This document shows positions 1-11,150 of a stretch of 64,000 nt of DNA, piece by piece. The notes under the pieces were generated by a model. It saw only the letters and a program-made list of their open reading frames with translations. It had not been told where the DNA came from and made no database searches. The position numbers and the translations under genes were made by a program. Origin of the DNA: Apoda limacodes (Eukaryota; Arthropoda; Insecta; Lepidoptera; Limacodidae); contig OX291543.1 in NCBI GenBank assembly GCA_946406115.1, forward strand, positions 33,382,815 to 33,446,814, given 5' to 3'. How positions within the stretch are numbered: the stretch's first letter is position 1; every line of letters begins with the position of its first letter.

Positions 1-807
1 ATATGCCGACGTTGCCGGCCGCTTAAGCATGGATTCTTGTACAATTTTACATTTTAAATAAAAATCTAGATTTGAAATATTTTCATCAGGTACAGTTTTC
101 AATTAAAATTAGGTTAAATTGTGCAAAAAGCACGTTTTTAGTCATATTTACGATTTATTTCTGATTTACGATTTTTCTTTTTATTATATAACCGCAAGTC
201 ACAATAAAATTTAAATAATTTTTAAAATAGACTTGTATGATTTTCCATCCCTAAGCTTTCATATATGTATTCTCATCGCTCCCTGTACTATGGAGCCAAA
301 ACTAATTTGTATGGAAAAGAAAACATTTTGGTAAAAAATTGATAACTTCGGTAAAAATAAAAGTAACTGTACCAATTTTACACATTAAAAAATACAATAG
401 TTCAACTTTATTATCATATAATTTGAAATGGACACAATTTTTTTTTTGATAAAAACAGAATATTAAAAATTACCAAAATCATCAATGTTTGATAATTAGA
501 TCTCATTTATCTTAAAAATATGAGCTAACGATAACTTTTCTTGGTGTTTATTGTAAAATATTGGCTTAAATAAATAAAACATATTTTGGGAGCAACAAAA
601 TCCTTGTTGCCTTGTGAATGTTTTAACTATATTATATTTTCTATGTCTATATATAAGTCCGAAGTACGCGGTTTTCCTCTTCATTATTGTAGATATTGTA
701 TATTCTTATTTCTTTTCCATTCTCTGTAGTACTACTACATTTGTAATTTTGTCTCTCCAACATATCTTAACCACACCTCGAAGGCATTCAGGTTTTTGAC
801 CATCGTT

Positions 808-1245
808 TTAGAAAGAGTCCAGCTCTCTTCGCCATTTTAATTTTAATTTCTTTGTTTTAGAAAAAGGATTTATTTTCATAAAAGTACTTTTTGCAATTTC
901 GATTCTAATTTTGATTTCTTTTTCCGGGTCCCATGTCTGGTTTACCCAGTAGCCGAGGTATTTATATCTTTGTACTTGCTCTACATAGTTACCATAAATT
1001 TTAACTGTCTGATATTGTTTTTCTTTTTTGCTGACTCCCATGAACTTTGTTTTTGTGTTATTCATCTTCAGACCTAATTCCTCTACTTTGGTGTTCAAGT
1101 GATTTAGTAAATACTCAAGATGTTTTTTCGACTCTGCTAAAAGAACTGTTTTTGATTATGGTTCCATTAGATTTTTTAAGATAAATTTTGAGTACAGATT
1201 AAATAAAACAGGTGAGAGTATGCACCCTTGCCTACCCACCGCTTA
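808..1245 (-). pseudogene. Non-LTR retrotransposon RT fragment (RTE-like), deleted
   Basis: Read on the minus strand, about 1243..1160 encodes RT palm block B (the run RQGCILSPVLFNLYS is visible), and 1130..808 encodes the thumb region (LNTKVEELGLKMNNTKTK, then YKYLGYWV and DPEKEIKIRIE). That combination is typical of RTE-type endonuclease/reverse transcriptases of insects. The catalytic YADD box that should lie between the two blocks is missing and an in-frame stop sits at the join, so this is an internally deleted, dead copy. The 96-codon open part (808..1098) is the surviving thumb segment, not a gene. The clade call is from family knowledge; the fragment is too short to exclude related clades. 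Confidence 0.75.
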
Positions 1246-2335
1246 ACATTCTATTATTTTTCTTGATTAACATCAGTTAAATAATTCGAAGTATATCGTT
1301 CGTCGATTTAGCTGCCCAGAAAAAACACAGAAAGAGCTCAGCGCCAAGCTGCTAGATAAATAGGATCGAATCGCATAACACTTAGTGTGCCTACTCCGCG
1401 ACCTGCTAAATTATACAATTGACCGCCGATATAATACAAATGAACTTGCTACTAAAGGTTGTAACTAAATGATTAGCATAGTCTTACAGCTAAACAGTAC
1501 ACGATACAAAATCGAGGTAAACAGCAGACAACAGACAGACTTGTTGCAGCCGCGGGACCATTGTTTGTGTAATTAAGTCCAGCTTTACGACTTCTCCGCG
1601 GCTATAACTCTGTAACTAACTACACCCAGTGTAATTCTGTCGTAATAAACGGTAACTATGACGTGTTAAGTGGGACATAAACCAAGATGGCACGAACTGG
1701 GTTTACGTCATGGAAGTGTCTAGTGTAAACCCTCTCTGATCTTTAATCTTTACCTATTTCAGATCCAATAACGTAGACTAAATTAATGAGATATAAATTG
1801 TTTTATTACGTCTATATGACGTCTGTGCACAGCCAACGGGCGAACTGGGCGTCGAATTACTAATCTGTGGTTGCACACATTTGCTTGAAAATACATATTT
1901 GTTGGCAACAATTAACCAGCTAAGCTTGGAAGTACAATTAAATGCTGCGGAAGTAAAAATGAGATCACTGAGAAGTATGAATAATGGATTTGACTCTGAA
2001 TGTAAGAGTAAAAAAGTGCAATGAAGGAGTGTTGCGGTGCGGAGTGAAAGATGTAGTGAAAATGAAAATTGGGAAGGGTTTGTTAAGGTTAAGGTTTATT
2101 TTGAAGATGATTGAAAGGAGATACTCAAAACTAACTTATGAGTCAAAAGTAAAGGTTAAAAATGTAAGGGTTAAAAAAGAAGTAGAGATTGTTAGTTTTA
2201 GACATTTTTTTAAAAGGTTTATCTTAAATCTAAATTAGTTAGAAATTTGAAGTTTGTAATACAGATATCTTATTTACTAATATGATGTATGTTTAATGTA
2301 AAAGTTTGTGTGGATGTTTGTTTATTTAACATATT
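1246..2335. other. Noncoding interval, nothing recognised
   Basis: This is AT-rich sequence with no domain, repeat or splice-bounded exon that I recognise. An 84-codon open frame at 1984..2238 (+) is rich in Lys, Val and Arg, contains near-repetitive AAGGTTAAGG-type runs, and has no recognisable domain; I do not call it a gene. Confidence 0.5.
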
Positions 2336-2336
2336 G

Positions 2337-2460
2337 AATGATAAACAAACCTCCAATCGAAAGAAATTTGGCACATATGTATATAGGTGAAGAGACGGAA
2401 ATGGACATACGGTATTTTTATCCTGAAAAATTCGAAAGTCCCCGTGAAAATATCTTTTTC
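2337..2460 (+). repeat. Dispersed repeat fragment (lepidopteran type)
   Basis: The phrases AATTTGGCACATATGTATA and CCTGAAAAATTCGAAAGTCCC resemble the 3' part of a SINE/LINE-type repeat common in moths and butterflies. The identification rests on memory of the phrase pattern, not on an alignment. The fragment runs directly into a LINE scrap at 2480. Confidence 0.4.
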
Positions 2461-2479
2461 GTCATTTGGAAGATGAGTA

Positions 2480-2572
2480 GTCGGGGTAAAGGCTTTTGCT
2501 TTACACGTCGCAAGTCCGGCCCGATATGAAGTACTGCTGCCATCTCTGGGCGGGTGCACCCTGATACCAGAT
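2480..2572 (+). pseudogene. LINE RT C-terminal scrap
   Basis: About 90 bp closely match the segment of the window's main LINE family that encodes VRPHMEYCCHLWAGAPGYQ (compare 33725..33815, opposite strand). Single-base changes break the frame, for example CCGATATGAAG against CCATATGGAG. Both ends are truncated, so it is an isolated scrap. Confidence 0.85.
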
Positions 2573-3800
2573 ACAAAAAACCAAAGACGTTTCATTTCAA
2601 CAAATTTTATAAATTATAACAAATCATTTTTATTATTTCCGCTGTATAAATAGGTTGAAAAGCCGAGTTTGTTTATAATTATTTATGTTTGTGATACGAC
2701 GCAATATACGACCAAGGCGATGAGATATATTTTTATCAAATTTATTGCTTCTCCTTGTATTAAATCATTTGCATGACGCCAGTTTAAGTTAGATATGTAT
2801 AGCACAAAAATCGATGCCAAGGACATGAGAAAGCTATCATTCAAAAACTGGTACCAAACAAGATGAGCTTTAGATGTAAGTATACTTAAAATTTTCAACT
2901 TTCCTTAACAGATTGGCATATTTATTGTGTTTAAGAAGGTTTACTTAAAGGTTGGTCTTCACAAAAGGATCCGATCATAGAAACCACATGTCAGAAATTA
3001 TTTTTAACATTTGGTCTTATTTAAAATAAATTCGATTGCTTATTTTTGTAGTTTTGTCTTTTAAGCAACATTTTTTGGTAAAAACAAATAGTCCACAAGT
3101 TGTCCGATTTTTTATTATTAATGTTTATTATGTTGGTTGGGGTTTATATAGCAATATAAATTAAAAATAAAATGAGATACACAATAATCTACTAGAACAT
3201 TAAATTCACACCAATTAAAAAAATACTTATAAAGAATATTAATAAAGAATGTTAACAAAAGACAGTAGACAGACGTATGACGTATGTAATGTGGTTAAGA
3301 ATATCTCCCGACAAAATTGTAACATAGTCTACAACATTAGTTCAGCTTACAAAAGATAGAGAACACTAAATCAGTAATTTCGCTAAATTCACTCTTTAAT
3401 TAATTCTTACTAATTAGAAATTAATGGAGCCGTGACGGTTTAATTAATAGGTTGGCAGCCGTCGTGCTCTGCTGATGACTCCACTGTTCCCCGTCTGTAA
3501 TTGGTATTTGCTCGGAAGTGTGCTGAATGCGCAGCCGGTTAGGTTTTAGTTCAGATCCTTTGTACAACAGGGTATTCCATAGAGTGTAGACTCAAACTAA
3601 AATTAGTAGTTTGTTTGTGGTTTAAAGTGTGGAACATTTTTGGCCTTAAGTCAAAATCCATGCACATTAAATTTGAAAGAAAAAGGTTTTAAAATGTGCA
3701 AGCTTCCTTAAAGCCACAGTTTCACCACTAGCAGATGAATTAGGAACGTACCACAGACATTGAGACTGGATAGTGCATTTCCTAGTCAGCTGTGGAGTTA
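2573..3800. other. Noncoding interval, nothing recognised
   Basis: This is AT-rich sequence without an exon, tandem repeat or mobile-element end that I recognise. Confidence 0.5.
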
Positions 3801-4243
3801 AACCGGCCAAGTGCGAGTCGGACTCGCACATGAAGGGCTCCGCACCATTATCTATAAAAACGGCAAAAAAATCACGTTTGTTGTATGACAGCCCCCTTAA
3901 ATATTTGTTTTAATTTAATTATTTTTTAACTTGAATATATAACTTAATACTAATATATAATATTATTAATATTTTGTGAATATTTCAAGCGTGTACTTGT
4001 TGCCGTTATCAATATCGAGCAAAAAAATCACGTTTGTTGTATGGGAGCCCTCTTAATAATTTATTTTATTCTGTTTTTTTAGTGTTTGCGTTATAGCGGC
4101 AACAAAAATACATCTTCTGTGAAAATTTTAACTGTCTAACAATAACGGTTCATGAGATACAGCCTGGTGGCAGACGGACGGGCAGCGAAGTCGTAGTAAA
4201 AGGGTCTCGTTTTTTAGCCTTTGGGTACTTAACCCTAAAAATA
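3801..4243 (+). repeat. Lepidopteran dispersed repeat (AAGTGCGAGTCGG family)
   Basis: It begins AACCGGCCAAGTGCGAGTCG and ends near GGGTACTTAACCCTAAAAAT. It also contains TCATGAGATACAGCCTGG and a GACGGACGGGCAGCGAAGTC run. These phrases mark a very widespread nonautonomous repeat of moths and butterflies. The motif ATCACGTTTGTTGTATG occurs twice (near 3870 and 4026), so this copy has an internal duplication or is two copies fused around a 100-bp AT-rich insert. Degenerate relatives lie near 30107, 51345, 58430 and 60378. No coding capacity. Confidence 0.7.
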
Positions 4244-4389
4244 CGGTCATATAAGTGAGACGACGAAGTGGACATGCGGCGAGAAGTTGCCTCTTTTTTC
4301 ATTTTTTGCAGAAAAGAGACTACAGATTATCTGTGTCTCTTTCTAAAGAGTTCTAACTTTGTACTATGTTATTTTGACGGGCTACTGCG

Positions 4390-5199
4390 CAAACCTACAA
4401 AGACACAAGTGTGCGCGTTCACCGAGAAAACTCCATTCACTGTAGTCCCACAATTCCAGAACACTCCCCTCTCCATCTCCAAGAGCATTGGAATCCTTGG
4501 TGTCGACATCTCCAGCGATGTTCAGTTCCGAGATCATTTACAAGCGAGATAAGGTGAAGCTGGCGTCTATAAAACTAGGTGTACTCAACAGAGCGAAGCA
4601 ATACTTCACGTCGGGGCAAAGGTTATTACTTTACAAGTCGCAAGTTCGGCCTCATATGGAGTACAGCTGCCATCTCTGGGCCGGTGCACCCGGATACCAG
4701 CTTGGCCCTTTTGACTCGGTTCAACGACGGGCTGTGAGAATTGTCGACGATTCCAAACATACTTGCGGTATGGTGCCCTTAAGTCTGAGGAGAGACTTTG
4801 CCTCCCTGTGTGCGTTTTACCGCTTGTACAATGGGTTGTGATCTGAGGAATTGTTCGAAATGATGCCCACGGCTCCTTTTTACCATCGCACCGCTCGCCA
4901 TCGGCAGGGAATTCATTCTGACACTTTAGAACCTAAATCGTCGCGTACAGTGTGGTTTCAGAGAAACTTCCTCCCGCGAACGCTTTAGTTGTGGAATGAG
5001 CTCCCTGCCAAGATTTTCTGCAAGGACTACAGTATGGAGTTCTTCAAAAAAGAAGTTATTAGATTTCTGAAGGGTCGGCAACGCGCAAGTGATACCCCTG
5101 GTGTTGCAAGCGTCCATAGGCTACGGTTCGCTTACCATCAGGCGGACCGTATGCTTGTTTGCCACCTTAGTGGTATTAAAAAAAAAAAAAAAAAAAAAA
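4390..5199 (+). mobile_element. 5'-truncated LINE copy with poly-A tail
   Basis: This copy covers the RT C-terminus and 3' end of the main LINE family. It starts within the segment for PTKTQVCAF, runs through VRPHMEYSCHLWAGAPGYQ and ends with the family tail GCCACCTTAGTGGTATT plus about 20 A residues (5180..5199). Several lesions break the frame, including a frameshift near 4540 and stops near 4840 and 4988. The run of 5' truncation, tail and poly-A is the usual outcome of target-primed reverse transcription. I found no convincing target-site duplication. Confidence 0.9.
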
Positions 5200-6819
5200 G
5201 TATAGGACAGGTTACAGATCTCGAAGTCTATGGTGCCTAAAATATAAAGATAAGGAACTTATACTTGGAACAGTCTCAAGTACTTGACACTGGAATTCGA
5301 CAGAGAAATGTATGCAAGTAAGTCTTACCTCTCGAGCCCCTTAAAAGTACTTGCATATATTTCCCTCTCGGATTTAAATCTGACGTACTCGAGACCATTC
5401 CCAATAAACTCCTAGGATAATATCATGCACTTGATAGTAATTATTATTTTTTTCAATATCTTATTTACTGGCGCTCCAATCAATTAACCGTCTGTAGCAT
5501 TGCTTAGACTGTAGGCAACATACCGTTCGATCGCCTTACAAACTCATGGACTGACTTTGAAACGTATTTAAGCTCTGTAGCCCGTAGTCTACTCTCTGAG
5601 CCAACGATCTAGCACATAGGAAAACAACTAGATGACCCTATCTGTCGCAAACTGAATTTGGTTTTTCGTCGGTCGGTAATTACTCGATATTTGCGAAAAG
5701 TTGCGGATGGAGACGCTACAATATAAGACTTAAAAAAAATAATAGGTATGTGTGTTTTGTGTTAAAAAATTAGAGAAACGAATGTTTCTAATTAATTATT
5801 TATCATTATTTATGTTTTATTTTGTTTTTGTGTGCAATAAATGATTTTCTGTTATTCCTTATTTTTGACTTTTTTCAAAAAAAAACCGCGTATTATTCTT
5901 TTGTAATTTTTGAAAAAAAAAATATATCCAAGTTCTTGCAGTGCAGTGGGTCAAGCTTGTATTTTTTTTTCGCACATGGGAAATACTTAAGCAAGTTTTC
6001 TGAAGTTACGAGGTTGTGACAGGTAAGTAGATTTTACAGAAATATAAACATTACTTATATTGAAATGCGAAACACTAAAAAAACTTTGCTTGAATAGTTT
6101 ATTTGGTGTATAAGCTATATGTAAAAACTTTTTCCGGTAATTCCGTGGTTTATTGCAAAGTCGTATTTTTCGGAAACGTACTTCGTTTGTAATCATAATT
6201 TATCGTCGGATATACTCGGGTGCGTGATATCAATAACATATTATTATTTATTACTGAACATTTATAATAATATAACACATGGATTAATTGTATTACTTGA
6301 GAGAAATTAATAATAATTAATTAATTCGTCTTTTTGTTAATTTAGTGGAATAAGGTTAAAGCATAGTCTAAGCCCTGGGCCTGTATGATCGACTATGGAT
6401 TATTTAGATTCCTCTATGTAGGCCGTGCCCTAAAAGTTTGGTCTAGTCTAGTCAGGAGAGTCTAAGAGATAATACTCAAAGTCTAACTAAAGGTTTATTT
6501 TTAATTTTGTCTTTGTTAGAAAATGATGTGACATTACAAATATTTTGAATTTAAGTTAATCTACGGATTAATGGACATAGAAACAATTCAATTAAACTTT
6601 TATCTATTGAAAATAACGGTTCTGTTCTCTTTGGTATTTTAATAGCTATTCAAACTTAATGAGTAGCACCACCATTATTCCCTGACATCTATATCTTTTG
6701 CTCTCAATCCAAAATTATAATTGCAATTATTAAATAATAATCAAATTAAAATGATGCAGTGAAAGCCCTAGAAAAGTATATGGATTATAAAGAAACAACT
6801 TTTCATAAATACATAACAT
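5200..6819. other. Noncoding interval, nothing recognised
   Basis: This is strongly AT-rich sequence with short homopolymer runs. Short open frames here (for example 5822..6019) consist of Phe, Lys, Ile and Ser codons and carry no domain signature. Confidence 0.5.
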
Positions 6820-6985
6820 CACGCCTGTTTCTCAGAGGGGTATGTATGAGACCAAAGACTGACATCTGCTACGATCGTAGCACGCTTCTTTTGCTTCATC
6901 TGCCGCATCAATGCTTTCATACACATTCGACGGTTCAGAGTATTTTTGCCCACCCTTTTCTGATTCCGACTAGAAACTTGTAATT
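6820..6985 (+). repeat. Dispersed repeat fragment
   Basis: The block around ATCACGCCTGTTTCTCAGAG, GACATCTGCTACGATCGTAG and TTTCATACACATTCGACGG is more GC-rich than its flanks and resembles a repeat often seen in lepidopteran genomes (CACGCCTGTTATCTC... AGGGGTAGGCAGAGACC). The match is from memory, so the assignment is tentative. Confidence 0.45.
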
Positions 6986-7204
6986 TTGCATATCGTGTTT
7001 GGTTAGGTATTGCTAGTTTTCGAAGTTTTATATTACAGAGTGTTAGACTAGTTACAAATATTTAATAATTTCTTATTTTTTTTAATTATTAATTAATTTA
7101 TCTAGTAATAGATCTGTTATATCATCCAAATTATTTATTAGCGTTGGAATTCACTTAATTACTTAGGTAAGAATGAATATGTGGTGGTACAGAACTCGGT
7201 ATCT

Positions 7205-7480
7205 AGTCAACATTTGATTTGCCTCAACCATTGTACGCCCCACTTCATGGACAAGGAGGCTTAGGCCACAGTCCAACGTGTTGGCCCAGCGTTAATTGGG
7301 CGGTCGTTTGTTCGGTTAGTGGCCACTCGACTGTCGGAGTTATTAAGCAGTCTACGAGGCCTCTGAACTGGCTTAATGGCTGCTATCATATGACAAGTAA
7401 GGAGGCGTTCAAACAAATGTGCTACAAGGCGGTCATCCATCCAGATACTCATCACTACCGACTTTGCGTAAAGTGGGGAT
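7205..7480. repeat. Degenerate repeat relic
   Basis: This GC-richer block contains CCAACGTGTTGGCCCAGCG and AAGCAGTCTACGAGGCCTCTG, phrases resembling a lepidopteran repeat family with CCACCACGCTGGCCAATGCG. An open frame on each strand spans part of it, but neither has a recognisable domain. I treat the block as degraded repeat sequence. Confidence 0.35.
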
Positions 7481-7736
7481 GATAATACCATGAAGTAAGC
7501 AGGATGTCGTTAGTTAGGTTGTTCAAAAATATTGCAGGTGTGTAAAAACCTTATTTATGCAAGTTATTCATGACAACGAAATGAAGCTAATTTTATCATC
7601 AGCGTCGTTTTCATACAAAATTGCATTATAAATGTATTAAAATATCAATTACGTGCAGTTGCATACAATAATACGACTAATCTAATCTACGACTGAGAAA
7701 ATAAAACAGATGAAGAAAAATAAGTTTACGGTTCGG

Positions 7737-7900
7737 ACCGGTGTGAAGTTAGCGGCCTAAGTTAGCGGCCTTTTATAATCCGACCAAATTGAAAAGTATG
7801 GGATTTTAATGAAATAATTTACTGAATTAAACGGATATAACAATAAATAGACCAAAATAATGAGAAACCGGTTAAAAATTAAACAAATATATATATAATT
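7737..7900 (+). repeat. Left unique terminal inverted repeat
   Basis: About 160 bp match the reverse complement of 13930..14088 nearly perfectly. The outermost part contains GTTAGCGGCC twice, 15 bp apart (from 7750 and 7765). The inner part is AT-rich, ends in an AT-dinucleotide run and passes into the first ~330-bp unit. Confidence 0.92.
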
Positions 7901-10900
7901 TAAATAATAAAAAATTAAAGTAAAAGAAAATTTCACAATGTGATACTTATCGGCCTAAAAGGTCATCATAAAAATGCGGTAACACTTAGTGACGTATGTC
8001 AAATTGAGCCTCGTTAAACCAGAAAGCATATGAAGTTTTCAAATCACACCTATCTCGGGGTTAACTGTGAGAAAAATGGTTAGCGGCGTAAAAAATATTT
8101 TCTTTCAAAATTTCAAACACACCGTAAATCTGTTGGTTAAGGAAAAAGTAACAATCAAAGGCTGTTGGAACAAGCATTTTGTATTGTTCTTATTAATAAA
8201 TATTGCTACATGTGTAATACCTCTTCAATTTAAATAATAAAAAATTAAAAGTTGAAAATAATTTCACAATGTGATACTTATTGGCATAAAAAGTCATCAT
8301 GAAAATGCGGTAACACTTAGTGACGCATATCAAATTGAGCCTCTTTAAACCAGAAAGCATATCAAGTTTTCAAATCACACCTATCTCGGGGTTAACTGTG
8401 AGAAAAATGGTTAGCGGCCTAAAAATTGTTTTCTTTCAAAATTTCAAACACACCGTAAATCTGTTGGTTAAGGAAAAAGTAACAATCAAAGGCTGTTGGA
8501 ACAAGCATTTTGTATTGTTCTTATTAATAAATATTGCTACATGTGTAATACCTCTTCAATTTAAATAATAAAAAATTAAAAGTTGAAAATAATTTCACAA
8601 TGTGATACTTATTGGCATAAAAAGTCATCATGAAAATGCGGTAACACTTAGTGACGCATATCAAATTGAGCCTCTTTAAACCAGAAAGCATATCAAGTTT
8701 TCAAATCACACCTATCTCGGGGTTAACTGTGAGAAAAATGGTTAGCGGCCTAAAAATTGTTTTCTTTCAAAATTTCAAACACACCGTAAATCTGTTGGTT
8801 AAGGAAAAAGTAACAATCAAAGGCTGTTGAAACAAGCATTTTGTATTGTTCTTATTAATAAATATTACTACATGTGTAACACCTCTTCAATTTAAATAAT
8901 AAAAAATTAAAAGTTGAAGATAATTTCACAATGTGATACTTATTGGCATAAAAAGTCATCAAGAAAATGCGGTAACACTTAGTGACGCATATCAAATTGA
9001 GCCTCATTAAACCAGAAAGCATATGAAGTTTTCAAATCACACCTATCTCGGGGTTAACTGTGAAAAAATGGTTAGCGGCGTAAAAAGTATTTTCTTTCAA
9101 AATTTCAAACACACCGTAAATCTGTTAGTTGAGGAAAAAGTAACAATCAAATGCCGTTGAAACAAGCATTTTGTATTGTTCTTATTAATAAATATAGCTA
9201 CATGTGTAATACCTCTTCTATTTAAATAATAAAAACAAAAGTTTAAGAAAATTTGAAAATGTGATATTTATCGGCCTAAACGGTCATCATAAAAATGCGG
9301 TAACACTTACTGACGTATGTCAAATTGAGCCTCGTTAAACCAGAAAGCATATGAAGTTTTCAAATCACACCTATCTCGGGGTTAACTGTGAGTAAAATGG
9401 TTAGCGGCCTAAAAATTATTTTCTTTCAAAATTTCAAACACAGCGTAAATCTGTTGGTTAAGGAAAAAGAAAAAATCAAAGGCTGTTGAAACAAGCATTT
9501 TGTATTGTTCTTATTAATAAATATTGCTACATGTGTAATACCTCTTCTATTTAAATAATAAAAAAATAAAAGTTGAAGAAAATTTCACAATGTGATACTT
9601 ATCGGCCTAAAAGGTCATCATAAAAATGCGGTAACACTTAGTAACGTATGTCAAATTGAGCCTCGTTAAACCAGAAAGCATATGAAGTTTTCAAATCACA
9701 CCTATCTCGGGGTTAACTGTGAGAAAAATGGTTAGCGGCCTAAAAATTATTTTCTTTCAAAATTTCAAACACACCGTAAATCTGTTGGTTAAGGAAAAAG
9801 AAAAAAATCAAAGGCTGTTGAAACAAGCATTTTGTATTGTTCTTATTAATAAATATTGCTACATGTGTAATACGTCTTCTATTTAAATAATAAAAAAATA
9901 AAAGTTGAAGAAGATTTCACAATGTGATACTTATTGGCATAAAAAGTCATCATGAAAATGCGGTAACACTTAGTGACACATATCAAAATGAGCCTCTTTA
10001 AACCAGAAACCATATCAAGTTTGCAAATCACACCTATCTCGGGGTTAACTGTGAGAAAAATGGTTAGCGGCCTAAAAATTGTTTTCTTTCAAAATTTCAA
10101 ACACACCGTAAATCTGTTGGTTAAGGAAAAAGAAACAATCAAAGGCTGTTGGAACAAGCATTTTGTATTGTTCTTATTAATAAATATTGCTACATGTGTA
10201 ATACCTCTTCAATTTAAATAATAAAAAAATAAAAGTTGAAGAAGATTTCACAATGTGATACTTATTGGCATAAAAAGTCATCATGAAAATGCGGTAACAC
10301 TTAGTGACGCATATCAAAATGAGCCTCTTTAAACCAGAAAGCATATCAAGTTTTCAAATCACACCTATCTCGGGGTTAACTGTGAGAAAAATGGTTAGCG
10401 GCCTAAAAATTATTTTCTTTCAAAATTTCAAACACACCGTAAATCTGTTAGTTGAGGAAAAAGTAACAATCAAATGCCGTTGAAACAAGCATTTTGTATT
10501 GTTCTTATTAATAAATATAGCTACATGTGTAATACCTCTTCTATTTAAATAATAAAAACAAAAGTTTAAGAAAATTTGAAAATGTGATATTTATCGGCCT
10601 AAACGGTCATCATAAAAATGCGGTAACACTTAGTGACGCATATCAAATTGAGCCTCTTTAAACCAGAAAGCATATCAAGTTTTCAAATCACACCTATCTC
10701 GGGGTTAACTGTGAGAAAAATGGTTAGCGGCCTAAAAAATATTTTCTTTCAAAATTTCAAACACACCGTAAATCTGTTAGTTGAGGAAAAAGTTACAATC
10801 AAATGCCATTGAAACAAGCATTTTGTATTGTTCTTATTAATAAATATTGCTACATGTGTAATACGTCTTCTATTTAAATAATAAAAAAATAAAAGTTGAA

Positions 10901-11150
10901 GAAGATTTCACAATGTGATACTTATCGGCCTAAACGGTCATCATAAAAATGCGGTAACACTTAGTAACGTATGTCAAATTGAGCCTCGTTAAACCAGAAA
11001 GCATATGAAGTTTTCAAATCACACCTATCTCGGGGTTAACTGTGAGAAAAATGGTTAGCGGCCTAAAAAATATATGCTTTCAAAATTTCAAACACACCGT
11101 AAATCTGTTAGTTGAGGAAAAAGTTATGTTGCTATTGAATCAAGCATTTG
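7901..11150 (+). repeat. Left arm: ~330-bp tandem units, about ten copies
   Basis: The landmark AATGTGATA recurs near 7937, 8268, 8598, 8929, 9259, 9590, 9922, 10252, 10582 and 10912, giving a period of 330-331 bp. Each unit holds CGGTAACACTTAGTGACG, CACCTATCTCGGGGTTAACT, GTTAGCGGC(C/G)TAAAA and an AT-rich end. The tenth unit is truncated at the central junction. A period of 330 or 331 bp leaves chance frames of up to 82 codons (8320..8568, 9973..10221); I see no sign these are translated. Confidence 0.93.

Noticed and set aside
1984..2238. 84-codon Lys/Val-rich plus frame
   Set aside because: Low complexity with repeated AAGGTTAAGG-like words, no domain and no splice or promoter context.
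8320..10221. Repeated 82-codon open frames inside the ~330-bp units
   Set aside because: They are present only in some units, are interrupted in others, and arise because the unit is about 110 codons long. No domain and no coding-type constraint is visible.
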